Assembly: GCA_040754395.1 (NCBI GenBank)
Contig: JBFMCL010000016.1
Location: 1 to 64,000 of the forward strand
Source: Nitrospirota bacterium
GTDB lineage: Bacteria; Nitrospirota; Thermodesulfovibrionia; Thermodesulfovibrionales; SM23-35
Direction of reading: 5' to 3'
DNA: 64,000 bases
In this document: positions 8,361 to 17,846 of the stretch, piece after piece
How the letters are laid out: the number at the start of each line of letters is the position of its first letter
How positions within the stretch are numbered: the first letter of the stretch is position 1
Notes under the pieces: generated by a model
Told to the model about the DNA's origin: nothing
Database searches by the model: none
The model's input: the letters and a program-made list of their open reading frames with translations, nothing else
Program-made: the position numbers and the translations under genes

Positions 8361-11300
8361 TTACCCTTTTCTCTTCTTTCCCATTTTTTCCTGCAGCTCA
8401 TCAAAAAGGTCGTACACGACCGGCACTACCACAAGGGTTAAAAGAAGTGACGTGAGAAGTCCCCCGATGGTGGATATCGCCATCGGTGATCTCGTCTCAG
8501 CACCCTCACCGATTCCCATGGCAATCGGCATCATACCGAAGACTATCGCAAACGTCGTCATGAGTATCGGCCTCAGCCTGATCGGCCCCGCTGTGAGGAT
8601 CGCTTCTTTTCTGTCCATTCCCTGGGCTCGTAACGTATTCGTATAGTCCACCAGAAGTATAGCATTTTTCTTCACCAGCCCCATGAGGAGGATCAGCCCT
8701 ATGAAACTGAAGAGGTTAATGGTTTTCCCCGTGAGAAACAGTGCGCCGAATGCACCGATAAACGACAGGGGCATCGAGAGAAGAACCGTGACCGGGTGAA
8801 TAAAGCTCTCGAACTGGGACGCGAGGATCATATATGCAAGTACAGCCCCGAGCACAATAGCAAACATCAGGTAATAGAAAGACTCGCCCATCACTTCGGC
8901 AGTTCCCTTGTAACTGCCCGCATAGCCCGGGGGAAGGATTCCCGCAGCTATCGAATCGAGTTCTGCCTTTGCCTGACCCAGCGGCTTTTCTTCCAGGTTT
9001 GCGAATACGGTGACCGCCCTCTGCCTGTCAACCCTGTTGATCACGCTCGGGCCACCGGCCTCCTGGATCCTGACGATATTCGAAAGCTCCACGAGTCTGC
9101 CGTCTCTGGCCCGCACAAAAATCCTCCCGATATCTTCAGGCATTGATCTGTCTTCGGGTGTCAGCCTGGCCCTCACATCATATCTTCGTCCCTTTGTTTC
9201 ATCCTTGAATTTGGTCACGTCAGCCTCTCCCCCGATCAGAAAATTTGCCGCTTCCGCCACCGTTGCAATATCGACCCCCAGATCAGCCGCCTTGTCTCTG
9301 TTGATAAATACCTTGATCTCAGGTTTCCCGGTCTCAAGAGAGGTGTCCACATCGACTATTCCGGGAAGCTTCGAAAATTCCGTAATGATCTGTTTGGCAT
9401 ACTGTTCAACTGCCTTCAGATCGCTCCCCATGACCGAATACTGTATCGGCACGTTCCGGATTCCGCCGCCGATCAGCGAGACATCCTCTGCCGTGCCCTC
9501 CAGGCCTACGATGCCCCGGAACTGCTTTCTGATCTCCGCCATGATCTCCTGCTGTGTTCTGTCCCTCTTGTCTTTAGGCACAAGTGAGATGAACATCAGC
9601 CCCCTGTTCACCTGCCCCATCGAGAGCCCCTGTGCATAAAAGCATGTCTTCACCTCGGGGGTTGACCGCACAATATCTTCGGCCCTCTTGAAAAGCCTGT
9701 CAACCTCATCAACCGAATAGTCTATAGGGGCCTTCAGCCTTACCATAAATCTCGACTGGTCCTCAGGAGGCACAAATTCCTTGCCGATGAATGCGGTCAT
9801 GAACATGCTGAGCACGAAGATGCCCGAGGCCGCGAGAATAACAAGCGCCCTGTGGTTCAGGGCAACCTGAAGAATCTTCCGGTAGAGGTCTTCGAGCTTC
9901 CCGTACCAGGCTTCGAGACGACCGGAAATCCGGGAAAGGACCGGTTTTTTTTGCTCAGGTATTCCCCCTCCGGGTTTTTTCCCGGCTTTAAGAGATCCGC
10001 CATGTCTCCCGAGATACCGCGATGCCATCATCGGCGTGAGCGTAAACGATACAAAAAGGGAGACGAGTACGGAAAAGACCACAGTGAGCGCAAACTGTAA
10101 AAAGAATCTTCCGACAATTCCTTTCATAAATGCGACAGGGAGGAAAATGGCGACTATCGCGAGGGTTGTTGCCATTACCGCAAGCCCTATCTCCTGGGTC
10201 GCAAAAGACGCAGCTTCCTTCGGGCTCATCCCCCGGTCGATATGGCGGTGGATATTTTCGATGACGATAATCGCGTCGTCAATCAGTATGCCGATAGACA
10301 ATGAAAGTGCGAGCATCGTCATGTTGTTGAAAGTGAACCCGAAGACATTCATGAGGGTGAACGTTGCGATCACCGAAGTGGGGATGGCCAGTGCGCTGAT
10401 AAGCGTCGTCCGGATATCCTTCAGAAACAGGAACACAATAAGAATGGCCAGCAGTCCTCCGTAGACCATGTGATACTGCACTTCACGGATAGAACGGTTG
10501 ATGAAATCCGACTGATCAAAGGAAATGTCCAGTTTCATCCCCGGAGGGAGTGTCTTTCTGATATGCACAAGTTCCTTTTTTATCCGGTTAATCGTCTCGA
10601 CCGTATTTGTCCCTGATTGCTTCTGGATGCCGAGACCCACCGCAGGAAGTCCGTTAAACCTCGCAATGGTACGTTTTTCCTCCATCGCATCCTCTGCCCT
10701 GCCAATGTCACTCAGCCTGACCGGCGCTCCCTTGTAATATGTGAGAATGAGATCATTGAACTGCTGCACATCCGGGAACTCGCCTTTGATCTTGACCGTG
10801 TACTCCTTCGTCCCGCTTTCGATTCTGCCGCCGGGCAGTTCCACATTCTGTCTCGCGAGAGCAGTCATAACATCCTGCGCGGTCATACCAAAGGCATTCA
10901 GCTTGTCCTTTTCAAGCCATACCCTCACCTGCCGGAGCCTGAGCCCTCCCAGCCTGACCGAACCAACACCGTTTATCCTCTGGAACTGTTCCTTCAATAT
11001 TTCATCTGCATATGTGGAAAGATCCCGGATGGATTTTTCTCCGGAAAGGCCGAACCACATGATAGGCGTGGCGTCAGGGTCGACTTTTTCGATAATCGGA
11101 TCATCGATGTCCTTCGGAAGCTTCCCCCGTATGACGGACACCTTCTCCCTGACATCCTGCACCGCCAGATCGATATCCCTTTCAAGGACAAATTCGACCG
11201 TAACCACGGAAACTCCTTCCGTGCTCGAGGAGGTGATGCTTTTGACGCCATTGATCGTATTGACTGCTCCCTCGATCTGGTCCGTTACATCGATGTCCAT

Positions 11301-11474
11301 GATCTCGGGATTGGCACCCTTCAGGGTAGTGGTGATGTTCACTATCGGGAATTCCACCCTCGGGAAGAGGTCAACGCCTATTCTCGGGTAACTCACGACC
11401 CCGAGGATGACGAGTCCGAGAATCACCATGACTGCAAAGACAGGCCGTTTTATTGAGGTATCAGCAAGCCACAT
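8361..11474 (-). CDS. RND-family efflux pump (HAE1/AcrB type)
   Basis: The 1037-residue inner-membrane pump has the full RND duplication: 12 expected TM helices and two large periplasmic loops. The N-terminus (MWLADTSIKRPVFAVMVI) is typical of HAE1 exporters. TM4 carries the proton-relay Asp pair in GILIDDAIIVIENIHRH. It is the transporter of the complex encoded by the preceding lipoprotein adaptor and TolC genes. Its start codon directly follows the adaptor stop, with no intergenic base. The substrate is probably an amphipathic drug or metabolite and cannot be specified. Confidence 0.92.
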   Translation of the reverse strand: MWLADTSIKRPVFAVMVILGLVILGVVSYPRIGVDLFPRVEFPIVNITTTLKGANPEIMDIDVTDQIEGAVNTINGVKSITSSSTEGVSVVTVEFVLERDIDLAVQDVREKVSVIRGKLPKDIDDPIIEKVDPDATPIMWFGLSGEKSIRDLSTYADEILKEQFQRINGVGSVRLGGLRLRQVRVWLEKDKLNAFGMTAQDVMTALARQNVELPGGRIESGTKEYTVKIKGEFPDVQQFNDLILTYYKGAPVRLSDIGRAEDAMEEKRTIARFNGLPAVGLGIQKQSGTNTVETINRIKKELVHIRKTLPPGMKLDISFDQSDFINRSIREVQYHMVYGGLLAILIVFLFLKDIRTTLISALAIPTSVIATFTLMNVFGFTFNNMTMLALSLSIGILIDDAIIVIENIHRHIDRGMSPKEAASFATQEIGLAVMATTLAIVAIFLPVAFMKGIVGRFFLQFALTVVFSVLVSLFVSFTLTPMMASRYLGRHGGSLKAGKKPGGGIPEQKKPVLSRISGRLEAWYGKLEDLYRKILQVALNHRALVILAASGIFVLSMFMTAFIGKEFVPPEDQSRFMVRLKAPIDYSVDEVDRLFKRAEDIVRSTPEVKTCFYAQGLSMGQVNRGLMFISLVPKDKRDRTQQEIMAEIRKQFRGIVGLEGTAEDVSLIGGGIRNVPIQYSVMGSDLKAVEQYAKQIITEFSKLPGIVDVDTSLETGKPEIKVFINRDKAADLGVDIATVAEAANFLIGGEADVTKFKDETKGRRYDVRARLTPEDRSMPEDIGRIFVRARDGRLVELSNIVRIQEAGGPSVINRVDRQRAVTVFANLEEKPLGQAKAELDSIAAGILPPGYAGSYKGTAEVMGESFYYLMFAIVLGAVLAYMILASQFESFIHPVTVLLSMPLSFIGAFGALFLTGKTINLFSFIGLILLMGLVKKNAILLVDYTNTLRAQGMDRKEAILTAGPIRLRPILMTTFAIVFGMMPIAMGIGEGAETRSPMAISTIGGLLTSLLLTLVVVPVVYDLFDELQEKMGKKRKG

Positions 11475-12629
11475 CTATTGTGTACTTCCCTTCTCCTGTC
11501 CGGCAACCGCAATCTTCGCCCCGTCGAACAGACTTTGCTGACCTACTGTCACGATCATTTCGCCTTCCCGGACCCCTTCAGTAATTTCAGTAAACTCTGC
11601 GTTGCGTCCGGCTGATGACTGGCTTCTAGCCCCGGCGGGAAGATGATATTTCTGCCCGACCTTTACCACTCTTTCCTTTGCCCTGTCCCCTTCAGCAACA
11701 AAGACCTTTATGGTGTCCCCTTCATAAAGCAGGGAGGTGACCGGGACAAGAATCACATCCCGCTCAGCTCCAGTATAGAGAGTTATGCGTGCAAACAGGC
11801 CGGGCTTGAGCTGCCCGCTCTGATTCGATATCTGTGCTTCTACCTGGAGAGACCTCGTATGTTCCTCAAGGCTTGGATAGATCGTGGTCAGTTTTCCCTG
11901 AAATTCCCTTTCCGGAAACGCATCTACCCTGAAGATGATCTCCTGTCCGCGTTTGATCTTTCCCAAATCCTTTTCCGTGACGGTGAATATCAGTTTTATG
12001 GGGTGGGATCTGATGATCGAAAAAAGAGGCGTACCATTCTTCACATAGTTCCCGCGCTCTATTTGCTTTTCCTTGACCTCCCCTGCGAGCGGGGAATGGA
12101 TTTTTGTCTTTGCCTGCTTCTGCCTCGCAAGGGAAAGCGCAGCCTTTGCCCTGTCCACTTCCGAATCCGCAAGGGCCATTCGCGTGCGGACATCGTCAAA
12201 CTGCTGTTGTGTGACAAGCTGCTCCCTGTAGAGCGCCTCTTTTCTCTGATATTCGAGCCTTATATTTGCAAGGGTTGCCTCCGCCTGTTTTACGGAGGCT
12301 TCAGCCCGCCTCACCTCCAGCACATAATCGCTATCATCAATCACTGCGAGCACCTGTCCTCTCGCAACACGTGAACCATTGTCTGCCCTGACATCCTTCA
12401 GAATTCCGTCGACTTCGGCACTCACCGTCACCTCTTCATACGGTATCAGTGTTCCGACCGTTTCTATGAACGGCCTCAGGGAACGCTTTTCTGCAGGCTG
12501 GGCATGGATATTCAAAATCCTCTCGGCAGGCATCCGGGCCTCTTTCTTCCTGCATCCGCCGAGAGATATCAGCGAGAACACGGCAAGCAGCATGCAGCCA
12601 ATACCTAATACCAGAATATTTCTTTTCAT
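11475..12629 (-). CDS. RND periplasmic adaptor lipoprotein (AcrA/MexA type)
   Basis: The 384-residue membrane fusion protein starts with a lipoprotein signal (lipobox SLGGC, about Cys25), so it should be lipid-anchored in the periplasm. A split lipoyl domain (VTVSAEVDGILKDVRADNGSRVARGQVL and IHSPLAGEVKEKQIERGNYVKNGTPLF) brackets a helical hairpin. A beta-barrel domain follows at about 200-290. I prefer the ATG at 12629, with AGGAAAGGG 7-11 bases upstream, over a GTG three codons earlier. It sits between tolC and the RND gene and should link the two proteins. Confidence 0.9.
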   Translation of the reverse strand: MKRNILVLGIGCMLLAVFSLISLGGCRKKEARMPAERILNIHAQPAEKRSLRPFIETVGTLIPYEEVTVSAEVDGILKDVRADNGSRVARGQVLAVIDDSDYVLEVRRAEASVKQAEATLANIRLEYQRKEALYREQLVTQQQFDDVRTRMALADSEVDRAKAALSLARQKQAKTKIHSPLAGEVKEKQIERGNYVKNGTPLFSIIRSHPIKLIFTVTEKDLGKIKRGQEIIFRVDAFPEREFQGKLTTIYPSLEEHTRSLQVEAQISNQSGQLKPGLFARITLYTGAERDVILVPVTSLLYEGDTIKVFVAEGDRAKERVVKVGQKYHLPAGARSQSSAGRNAEFTEITEGVREGEMIVTVGQQSLFDGAKIAVAGQEKGSTQ

Positions 12630-12682
12630 TGTACGCACCCTTTCCTGTAGTCAGATAAGAACTTGCATCATCTTCACGGAGA

Positions 12683-14035
12683 TCATTTATCTTTGATGAC
12701 TGACTTCAGCAGAGTTCCTGTCGAACGCTTAAGCCTGAGAATTGCGAGATGATAATCGTATTCTGCCCTTGTCAATTCCCTCTCGGAATCAACGAGCAGG
12801 GTATTTGCATCGATCACATCGATACTCGTCGCGAGCCCGAATTCAAACTGTTTCGAGACAGCGTCATAATTCTCTCTCGCGAAACGTGCCTGATCTTCCA
12901 GCGATTTCAGGATGCCCGCTTGGGTCCTGGCGTCGAGAAATGCATTTTCCACTTCTATTCCGACCGTCTTTTTCATGTCATCGTACAGCATCTCGGACTG
13001 CCTTTGCTTTGCCACTGCCTCCCTCACCTCGGCCCTTCTCAAGCCCCCTTCAAAAAGGGGAAAGTCGAGCCTGAGCGCACCGTACACAGTCTCATCATTC
13101 AGAAAAGAGGATTGGGGATCCTCATCCCTTCTGGAATATATGCCCTCGAATGAAAGAACCGGCAGGTAAGATCCTTTTGCATATCTCACCTGCTGCCCGG
13201 CGATTTTCTTCTGCAGCCCGAGTGATTTCACCTCGGCCCTTTCCCCCATCGCCTCGTCTTTCAGAGATGAAAGGGACTGAAGATCATGCACCGGCGTCGC
13301 TGTGGCATCTTTGGTCACTCCTGGTTCCCTGCCAACCGGTTCCTTCAGAACAAAATCCTCATCAATACCGGACAGCCTTGCAAGCACTGCTTTTGCGAAA
13401 AGCAGGATATTCTCTGCCCTGACCAGACCGGACTGTGCACCGGAGAGTTCTGCCTCTGCTCTCAGAAGAGCTGTTTTCGAGACCTCACCCACTTTCAGCT
13501 TTATCTCTGCTTCATCCCTGTACTTCCTGAGTCTCTGCACATTCGCATGTGCAATCTCGACTGCACTCATTGCCTTCAGGACGTCATAATACGCCTCGGC
13601 GATGCGGAAAATATACGCCTCCCTGACGGCATCCGCATTATATCTGCTGCTCTCTATCCCTTTTTGGGCGATATCCAGCGCAATCACCTCTTTCCCGCCG
13701 AGAGATACCGATTGCTGTATCACCAGCCCCCATGAGGCAGATGACTCGGGCTGGACGCCAAAGCTCCCGGCAAAGCTTGAAAAGCTTTTCTTCTCGCGGT
13801 ACCGTCTATAGTCTCCAAACGCCGAAATTCTCGGCAGGAGCGCTGAGACTGTCTTGTCTTTCTCTCTTTCTGCGATGAAGAGGTTCTCCTCTGATATTTT
13901 GACTTTCTCAGCACGTTCAAGGGCAATCCGGAACAGATCGTCGAGCGTATACGCCCCTTCCGCACAAACAGCGCCGGGACTGCAGAGGCAGATGGCAACA
14001 ACAAGGATTGACAGACGTTTCAACACCGTGCTCAT
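12683..14035 (-). CDS. TolC-family outer-membrane efflux channel
   Basis: The 450-residue protein has a Sec signal peptide (about residues 1-25) and the tandem TolC repeats. Each repeat has the long coiled-coil helices seen in RAEKVKISEENLFIAEREKDKTVSALLP and the second-half equivalent near LDFPLFEGGLRRAEVREAVA. It should form the trimeric outer-membrane duct of this efflux operon and may serve both the RND and EmrAB pumps, because no second channel gene lies in the operon. Its ATG overlaps the tetR stop by 4 bp. Confidence 0.9.
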   Translation of the reverse strand: MSTVLKRLSILVVAICLCSPGAVCAEGAYTLDDLFRIALERAEKVKISEENLFIAEREKDKTVSALLPRISAFGDYRRYREKKSFSSFAGSFGVQPESSASWGLVIQQSVSLGGKEVIALDIAQKGIESSRYNADAVREAYIFRIAEAYYDVLKAMSAVEIAHANVQRLRKYRDEAEIKLKVGEVSKTALLRAEAELSGAQSGLVRAENILLFAKAVLARLSGIDEDFVLKEPVGREPGVTKDATATPVHDLQSLSSLKDEAMGERAEVKSLGLQKKIAGQQVRYAKGSYLPVLSFEGIYSRRDEDPQSSFLNDETVYGALRLDFPLFEGGLRRAEVREAVAKQRQSEMLYDDMKKTVGIEVENAFLDARTQAGILKSLEDQARFARENYDAVSKQFEFGLATSIDVIDANTLLVDSERELTRAEYDYHLAILRLKRSTGTLLKSVIKDK

Positions 14036-14631
14036 TTCGCCGTCCCTCTGATAAATATGTCGATGAAATCCCTCACGACTTTCTCTGAATCAATTTTCCC
14101 GTATTTTCTGAACAGATGGATTTCCCGCGTGTTGAAATACGAAAAGAACATCCCGAAGAAGGCACGGGCCCCGTTTTCCGTGTCGAACTCCCTGACAACC
14201 CCCTTCCGGTGAAGTTCATCGAAATACGAGGCGAGAGTCCTCAGCATCTCCTCTATAAAGCCATGGTATATCTTGTGGATCTTCTCCGGGTACCTGCGGA
14301 CCTCGGAATGTATGATCTGGATCATTTCCTTTCTTGATTCGAGCGTTTCGAGGAAGCGTTCTGCGATAAGTACCAGCGCTTTTTTATATGGCATTTTCGT
14401 AATTTCAGGGAGCAGCCCCCGGAGCACGGGAAGGAATGAGTACATGCTCAGCACTTCTTCAAAAAGTTTCTCCTTTGAGGGGAAATGCCTAAAAAGGGTT
14501 ATCTCCGCGACTCCTGCGTCCCTGGCGATTTCCCTGGTGGTGGCTCCGAGATACCCTTTCTCAGAAAACAGTTTCAGGGCTGTCTCAAGTATCTTGTCTC
14601 TCGTGGGAGAAATCACTTCGCCATGATTCAT
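14032..14631 (-). CDS. TetR/AcrR-family repressor of the first efflux operon
   Basis: The 199-residue protein has an N-terminal TetR helix-turn-helix (about residues 10-57, ATTREIARDAGVAEITLFRHFPSKEKLFEE) and an all-helical ligand-binding domain. It is the first gene of the tetR-tolC-MFP-RND-emrA-emrB operon, with ribosome site GGAGGATCG before the ATG. A promoter and palindromic operator lie directly upstream, so it most likely represses its own operon and is released by a pump substrate. The ligand is unknown. Confidence 0.9.
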   Translation of the reverse strand: MNHGEVISPTRDKILETALKLFSEKGYLGATTREIARDAGVAEITLFRHFPSKEKLFEEVLSMYSFLPVLRGLLPEITKMPYKKALVLIAERFLETLESRKEMIQIIHSEVRRYPEKIHKIYHGFIEEMLRTLASYFDELHRKGVVREFDTENGARAFFGMFFSYFNTREIHLFRKYGKIDSEKVVRDFIDIFIRGTAK

Positions 14632-14671
14632 CGATCCTCCATTTATTCATCCCGGCAAATGATACGACAAT

Positions 14672-14695
14672 GAATGTTAGCGCTAACTAACATTC
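14672..14695. promoter_or_regulatory. TetR operator (palindrome) of the first efflux operon
   Basis: Two 9-bp arms, GAATGTTAG at 14672-14680 and CTAACATTC at 14687-14695, form a perfect inverted repeat around a 6-bp spacer. The core GTTAGCGCTAAC (14676-14687) is itself a perfect 12-bp palindrome. It overlaps the -10 box of the tetR promoter, an ideal position for repression. Confidence 0.75.
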
Positions 14696-14720
14696 TATTC
14701 ATCGTTTCATCCGTTGTCAA
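14692..14720 (-). promoter_or_regulatory. Sigma-70-type promoter of the first efflux operon
   Basis: On the minus strand a perfect -35 TTGACA (14715-14720) is followed after 17 bp by -10 TAGAAT (14692-14697). The palindromic operator covers the -10 and the probable start site. The stop of the second efflux operon is only about 36 bp upstream, and no terminator is visible between them. Confidence 0.7.
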
Positions 14721-14756
14721 GGATTTTCTGAACGCTGCGGGGGTTGGGAGGTTCCG

Positions 14757-15986
14757 CTATTCGTATCTCAGCGCGTCTATCGGGTTCAGCATGGATGCCT
14801 TATAGGCCGGGTAGAACCCGAAGAACAATCCTACCATTGCGGAGAAACCGAACGCAAGGAAGATCGAGAGTGGGGACACGATCGTTGACCATCCCGCGAT
14901 CATTGCAATTATTTTGGAAGCCGAAATGCCGGTAATGATTCCTGCCACTCCTCCGATCAGGGACAAGGTGAGCGCTTCGATAAGAAACTGCAGCCTGATA
15001 TCCCAGGTCTTTGCCCCGATCGCCATGCGTATCCCGATCTCCCGTGTCCTCTCGGTGACCGACACGAGCATGATGTTCATGATCCCTATCCCTCCCACAA
15101 GAAGAGAGACGGATGCAATTGCAGCAAGCAGAAGAGTCATAACCTGTGTCGACTGTTCAGCGGTCTGCATGATCGAGGTCAGATTTCGCACGGTAAAGTC
15201 ATTCTCCTGTTTAGGTCCGATATGGTGCCTCTGCCTGAGCAGTTCGGTTATCTGCTTTTCTGCAGCCGCCATGTCTTCCTGGCTATTTGCTTTGACCATA
15301 ATCCTCCGCACCATACCGGGGAACGCGGTGCCGAAGAGTTTTTTCTGGGCTGTGGTGATAGGGACGTAGATCGAGTCGTCCTGGTCCTGTCCCTGTAGGG
15401 ACTGCCCCTTCGCAGAAAGAATCCCGATGACGGTAAATGGCACTTTTTGTATTCTCACTACCTGGCCGACCGGATCGGCTTCCCCGAATAAATTATCAAC
15501 TACGGTCTTTCCGAGCAGACAGACCTTTGCAGCGTTTCTCACATCCTGCCGGGTAAATGCTCTTCCGGATTCAAGCGGCCAGTCCCGTATCGCGAGCATT
15601 CCCGGCGTTGTCCCTGTTACCCCGGTCGACCAGTTCTGTGAACCGTAGACGACCTGCGCAACGCCGTTATGGATAGGGGCAACGTCCGAAACAGCGGGAC
15701 ATTCGCTCTGTATCGCCGCTGCATCGTCGATGGTGAGCGTGGTCTGGGTGCCGGAGCCCATCCTCACCCCTGCCGAGGTCGTGGCGCCCGGAAGGATCAT
15801 GATGAGGTTGCTTCCGATGCTCGCTATCTGTTCCGCGATTCTTTTACTCGCACCCATCCCGATGGAGAGCATGGCGATCACCGCTCCGACACCTATGATG
15901 ATGCCGAGCATGGTGAGCGCGGAACGCATCTTATTGCGTTTCAATGCCCTGAATGAGATGCGTATTGTAGTCGGGATATCAATCAT
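14757..15986 (-). CDS. MacB-type ABC transporter permease (FtsX fold)
   Basis: The 409-residue protein has the MacB layout: TM1 at about 20-42, a large periplasmic MacB_PCD domain (about 45-270), then three C-terminal TM helices of the FtsX domain (about 285-400). The conserved GGIGIMNIMLVSVTERTREIGIRMAIGA motif marks the start of that domain. Here the permease and ATPase are separate proteins rather than fused as in E. coli MacB. The gene overlaps the ATPase gene by 4 bp and is the last gene of the second efflux operon. Such systems export macrolides, peptides or envelope components; the substrate is unknown. Confidence 0.9.
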   Translation of the reverse strand: MIDIPTTIRISFRALKRNKMRSALTMLGIIIGVGAVIAMLSIGMGASKRIAEQIASIGSNLIMILPGATTSAGVRMGSGTQTTLTIDDAAAIQSECPAVSDVAPIHNGVAQVVYGSQNWSTGVTGTTPGMLAIRDWPLESGRAFTRQDVRNAAKVCLLGKTVVDNLFGEADPVGQVVRIQKVPFTVIGILSAKGQSLQGQDQDDSIYVPITTAQKKLFGTAFPGMVRRIMVKANSQEDMAAAEKQITELLRQRHHIGPKQENDFTVRNLTSIMQTAEQSTQVMTLLLAAIASVSLLVGGIGIMNIMLVSVTERTREIGIRMAIGAKTWDIRLQFLIEALTLSLIGGVAGIITGISASKIIAMIAGWSTIVSPLSIFLAFGFSAMVGLFFGFYPAYKASMLNPIDALRYE

Positions 15987-16675
15987 GACATCCCTGTCCT
16001 TTCGTCGCTGATAATCCTGCCGTCGAGGAATCTGATAATCCTCCGGCCGTACGCAGCGATGTCCTGCTCATGGGTCACGAGTATAACCGTGATGCCTGAT
16101 TCTGTGTTCAGTCTGGTAAAGAGTTCCATGATCTCGGCGCTCGTCTTGGTATCGAGGTTCCCTGTCGGCTCATCTGCGAGGATAATCGCCGCGTTATTCA
16201 CGAGAGCCCGTGCGATGGCAACCCTCTGCTGCTGCCCGCCGGAAAGCTGGCCGGGAGAGGAATCCTCCCGTCCTGCGAGCCCCACGTTTTTCAGCGCTTC
16301 TTCTGCGCGGCCTCTCCGGTCTTTCGCCGGAAGGCCGTTATAGAGCATCGGAAGTTCCACATTCTCGATGGCAGACGTCCGGGGGAGAAGGTTGAAGCCC
16401 TGGAAGACAAACCCGACCTTCTTGTTCCGAATCTGCGCCCGCTCGTCCCTGCCGAGAGTTCCCACATCCGTGCCCTCCAGCAGATACTGGCCGCGTGAAG
16501 GAATGTCGAGGCATCCGAGGATGTTCATGAACGTGGATTTTCCCGAACCCGACGGTCCCATGATTGCAACGAATTCTCCTGATTCGATGCATACGGAAAC
16601 CTGCATGAGGGCATTCACTTCGATGGAACCGGTCCGGTATATTTTGCAGATATCCCTGGTTTCTATAAGCGCCAT
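15983..16675 (-). CDS. ABC transporter ATPase (MacB/LolD type)
   Basis: The 230-residue nucleotide-binding protein shows Walker A GPSGSGKST (residues 40-48), signature LSGGQQQRVAIARAL, Walker B IILADEPTGNLD and the switch His (LVTHE). It belongs to the MacB/LolD/FtsE clade. It lies between the MacA-like adaptor (1 bp gap) and the MacB-like permease (4 bp overlap), so the three products should form a tripartite MacAB-type transporter with the TolC protein of the same operon. Confidence 0.93.
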   Translation of the reverse strand: MALIETRDICKIYRTGSIEVNALMQVSVCIESGEFVAIMGPSGSGKSTFMNILGCLDIPSRGQYLLEGTDVGTLGRDERAQIRNKKVGFVFQGFNLLPRTSAIENVELPMLYNGLPAKDRRGRAEEALKNVGLAGREDSSPGQLSGGQQQRVAIARALVNNAAIILADEPTGNLDTKTSAEIMELFTRLNTESGITVILVTHEQDIAAYGRRIIRFLDGRIISDERTGMS

Positions 16676-16676
16676 A

Positions 16677-17846
16677 TCAGAAAAATCTCGGTCCCGGAGG
16701 CGCCTCCTGCTTCTTCTGCCCCCTGGCTGCGGACTCGATGATTACGTTCTGTCCTTCCCTGAGGGTATCCGAAGTGATTTCGGTATAACTTCCGTCGCTG
16801 ATACCGGCAGCAATATTGATACGCTTTGGCTGCCCCTGTTCCAGTATCCATATTCCTGGACCGCCTGCTGCTTTTTTCTCCGCCCTCTTCTTCTCATTTT
16901 CATCGAGTTTGAACCTGAGCGCAGCATTCGGTATTTTCAGGACATCTTTTTTTATCGAAATAATAATCGACACGTTCGCGGTCATTCCCGGTTTGAGTTT
17001 GAGTTCAGGGTTCTCCACCTGAATCACCACATCATAGGTCACAACGTTCTGGACCGTAATCGGCGCGTTCCTTACCTGCCACACCTTTCCCTTGAATACA
17101 AGATCGGGATATGCGTCAACCGTAAACTCGACATCCTGTCCGTCTTTCACCTTTCCTATATCGGCCTCGTCCACATTCGTGTCGATCTGCATCTTGGTGA
17201 GGTCCTGGGCTATGGTGAACAATGTCGGAGTCTGAAAACTTGCTGCAACGGTCTGCCCCACATCCACGTTCCTTGATATCACCACACCGTCCACAGGAGA
17301 GAGTATCTTCGTATAGCGGAGATTCGTCTCGGCAAACTCGAGTGCTGCCATTGTCTGGGCAACCTGGGACTTCGCGGCGCTTACTGATGCCTTTACAGTC
17401 TCATAGTTTGTTTCTGCCGTATCCAGATCGCTCCGTGCGATGATATTCTTCGAGAACAGTTCAGTATTTCTTTCCAGAGTCCGTTTTGCGTCTACCAGGG
17501 TTGCTCCGGCTTTTTCAAGATTTGCCTGAGCCGCGAGGAGGTTAGCGCTTGCCTGCTGCACCTGCGCCTGGAATGTTGCAGGATCTATCTGCGCGATGAT
17601 CTGGCCTTTTTTTACCAGGGAATTGAAATCGACGGATATGCTCTTGATCGTGCCGGAAACCTGGGTGCCGACAAGGACCGTGGTGACTGCATTTACCGTG
17701 CCTGTCGCGGTAACCGACGTCACGATATCACCTTTGGAAACTTTTTCTGTTTTGAACTTAACGTCACCGCTCTTGTTTTTAAGCAGAAAGAACGTTACCG
17801 CAACTAGCACTGCCCCTATGATGACAATGAAGAGTGTCTTTTTCAT
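16677..17846 (-). CDS. macA: MacA-type periplasmic adaptor
   Basis: The 389-residue protein has an N-terminal TM anchor (about residues 4-20). Split lipoyl halves (VSGTIKSISVDFNSLVKKGQIIAQID and ILSPVDGVVISRNVDVGQTV) surround a long Ala-rich helical hairpin with MacA-like content (QVQQASANLLAAQANLEKAGATL). A barrel domain follows. It lacks a lipobox, as MacA proteins do. The start overlaps the stop of the upstream tolC gene by 4 bp. Confidence 0.9.
   Translation of the reverse strand: MKKTLFIVIIGAVLVAVTFFLLKNKSGDVKFKTEKVSKGDIVTSVTATGTVNAVTTVLVGTQVSGTIKSISVDFNSLVKKGQIIAQIDPATFQAQVQQASANLLAAQANLEKAGATLVDAKRTLERNTELFSKNIIARSDLDTAETNYETVKASVSAAKSQVAQTMAALEFAETNLRYTKILSPVDGVVISRNVDVGQTVAASFQTPTLFTIAQDLTKMQIDTNVDEADIGKVKDGQDVEFTVDAYPDLVFKGKVWQVRNAPITVQNVVTYDVVIQVENPELKLKPGMTANVSIIISIKKDVLKIPNAALRFKLDENEKKRAEKKAAGGPGIWILEQGQPKRINIAAGISDGSYTEITSDTLREGQNVIIESAARGQKKQEAPPGPRFF

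Noticed and set aside
10617-11456. 279-codon plus-strand open frame
   Set aside because: It is antisense to the RND pump gene, which is supported over its full length.
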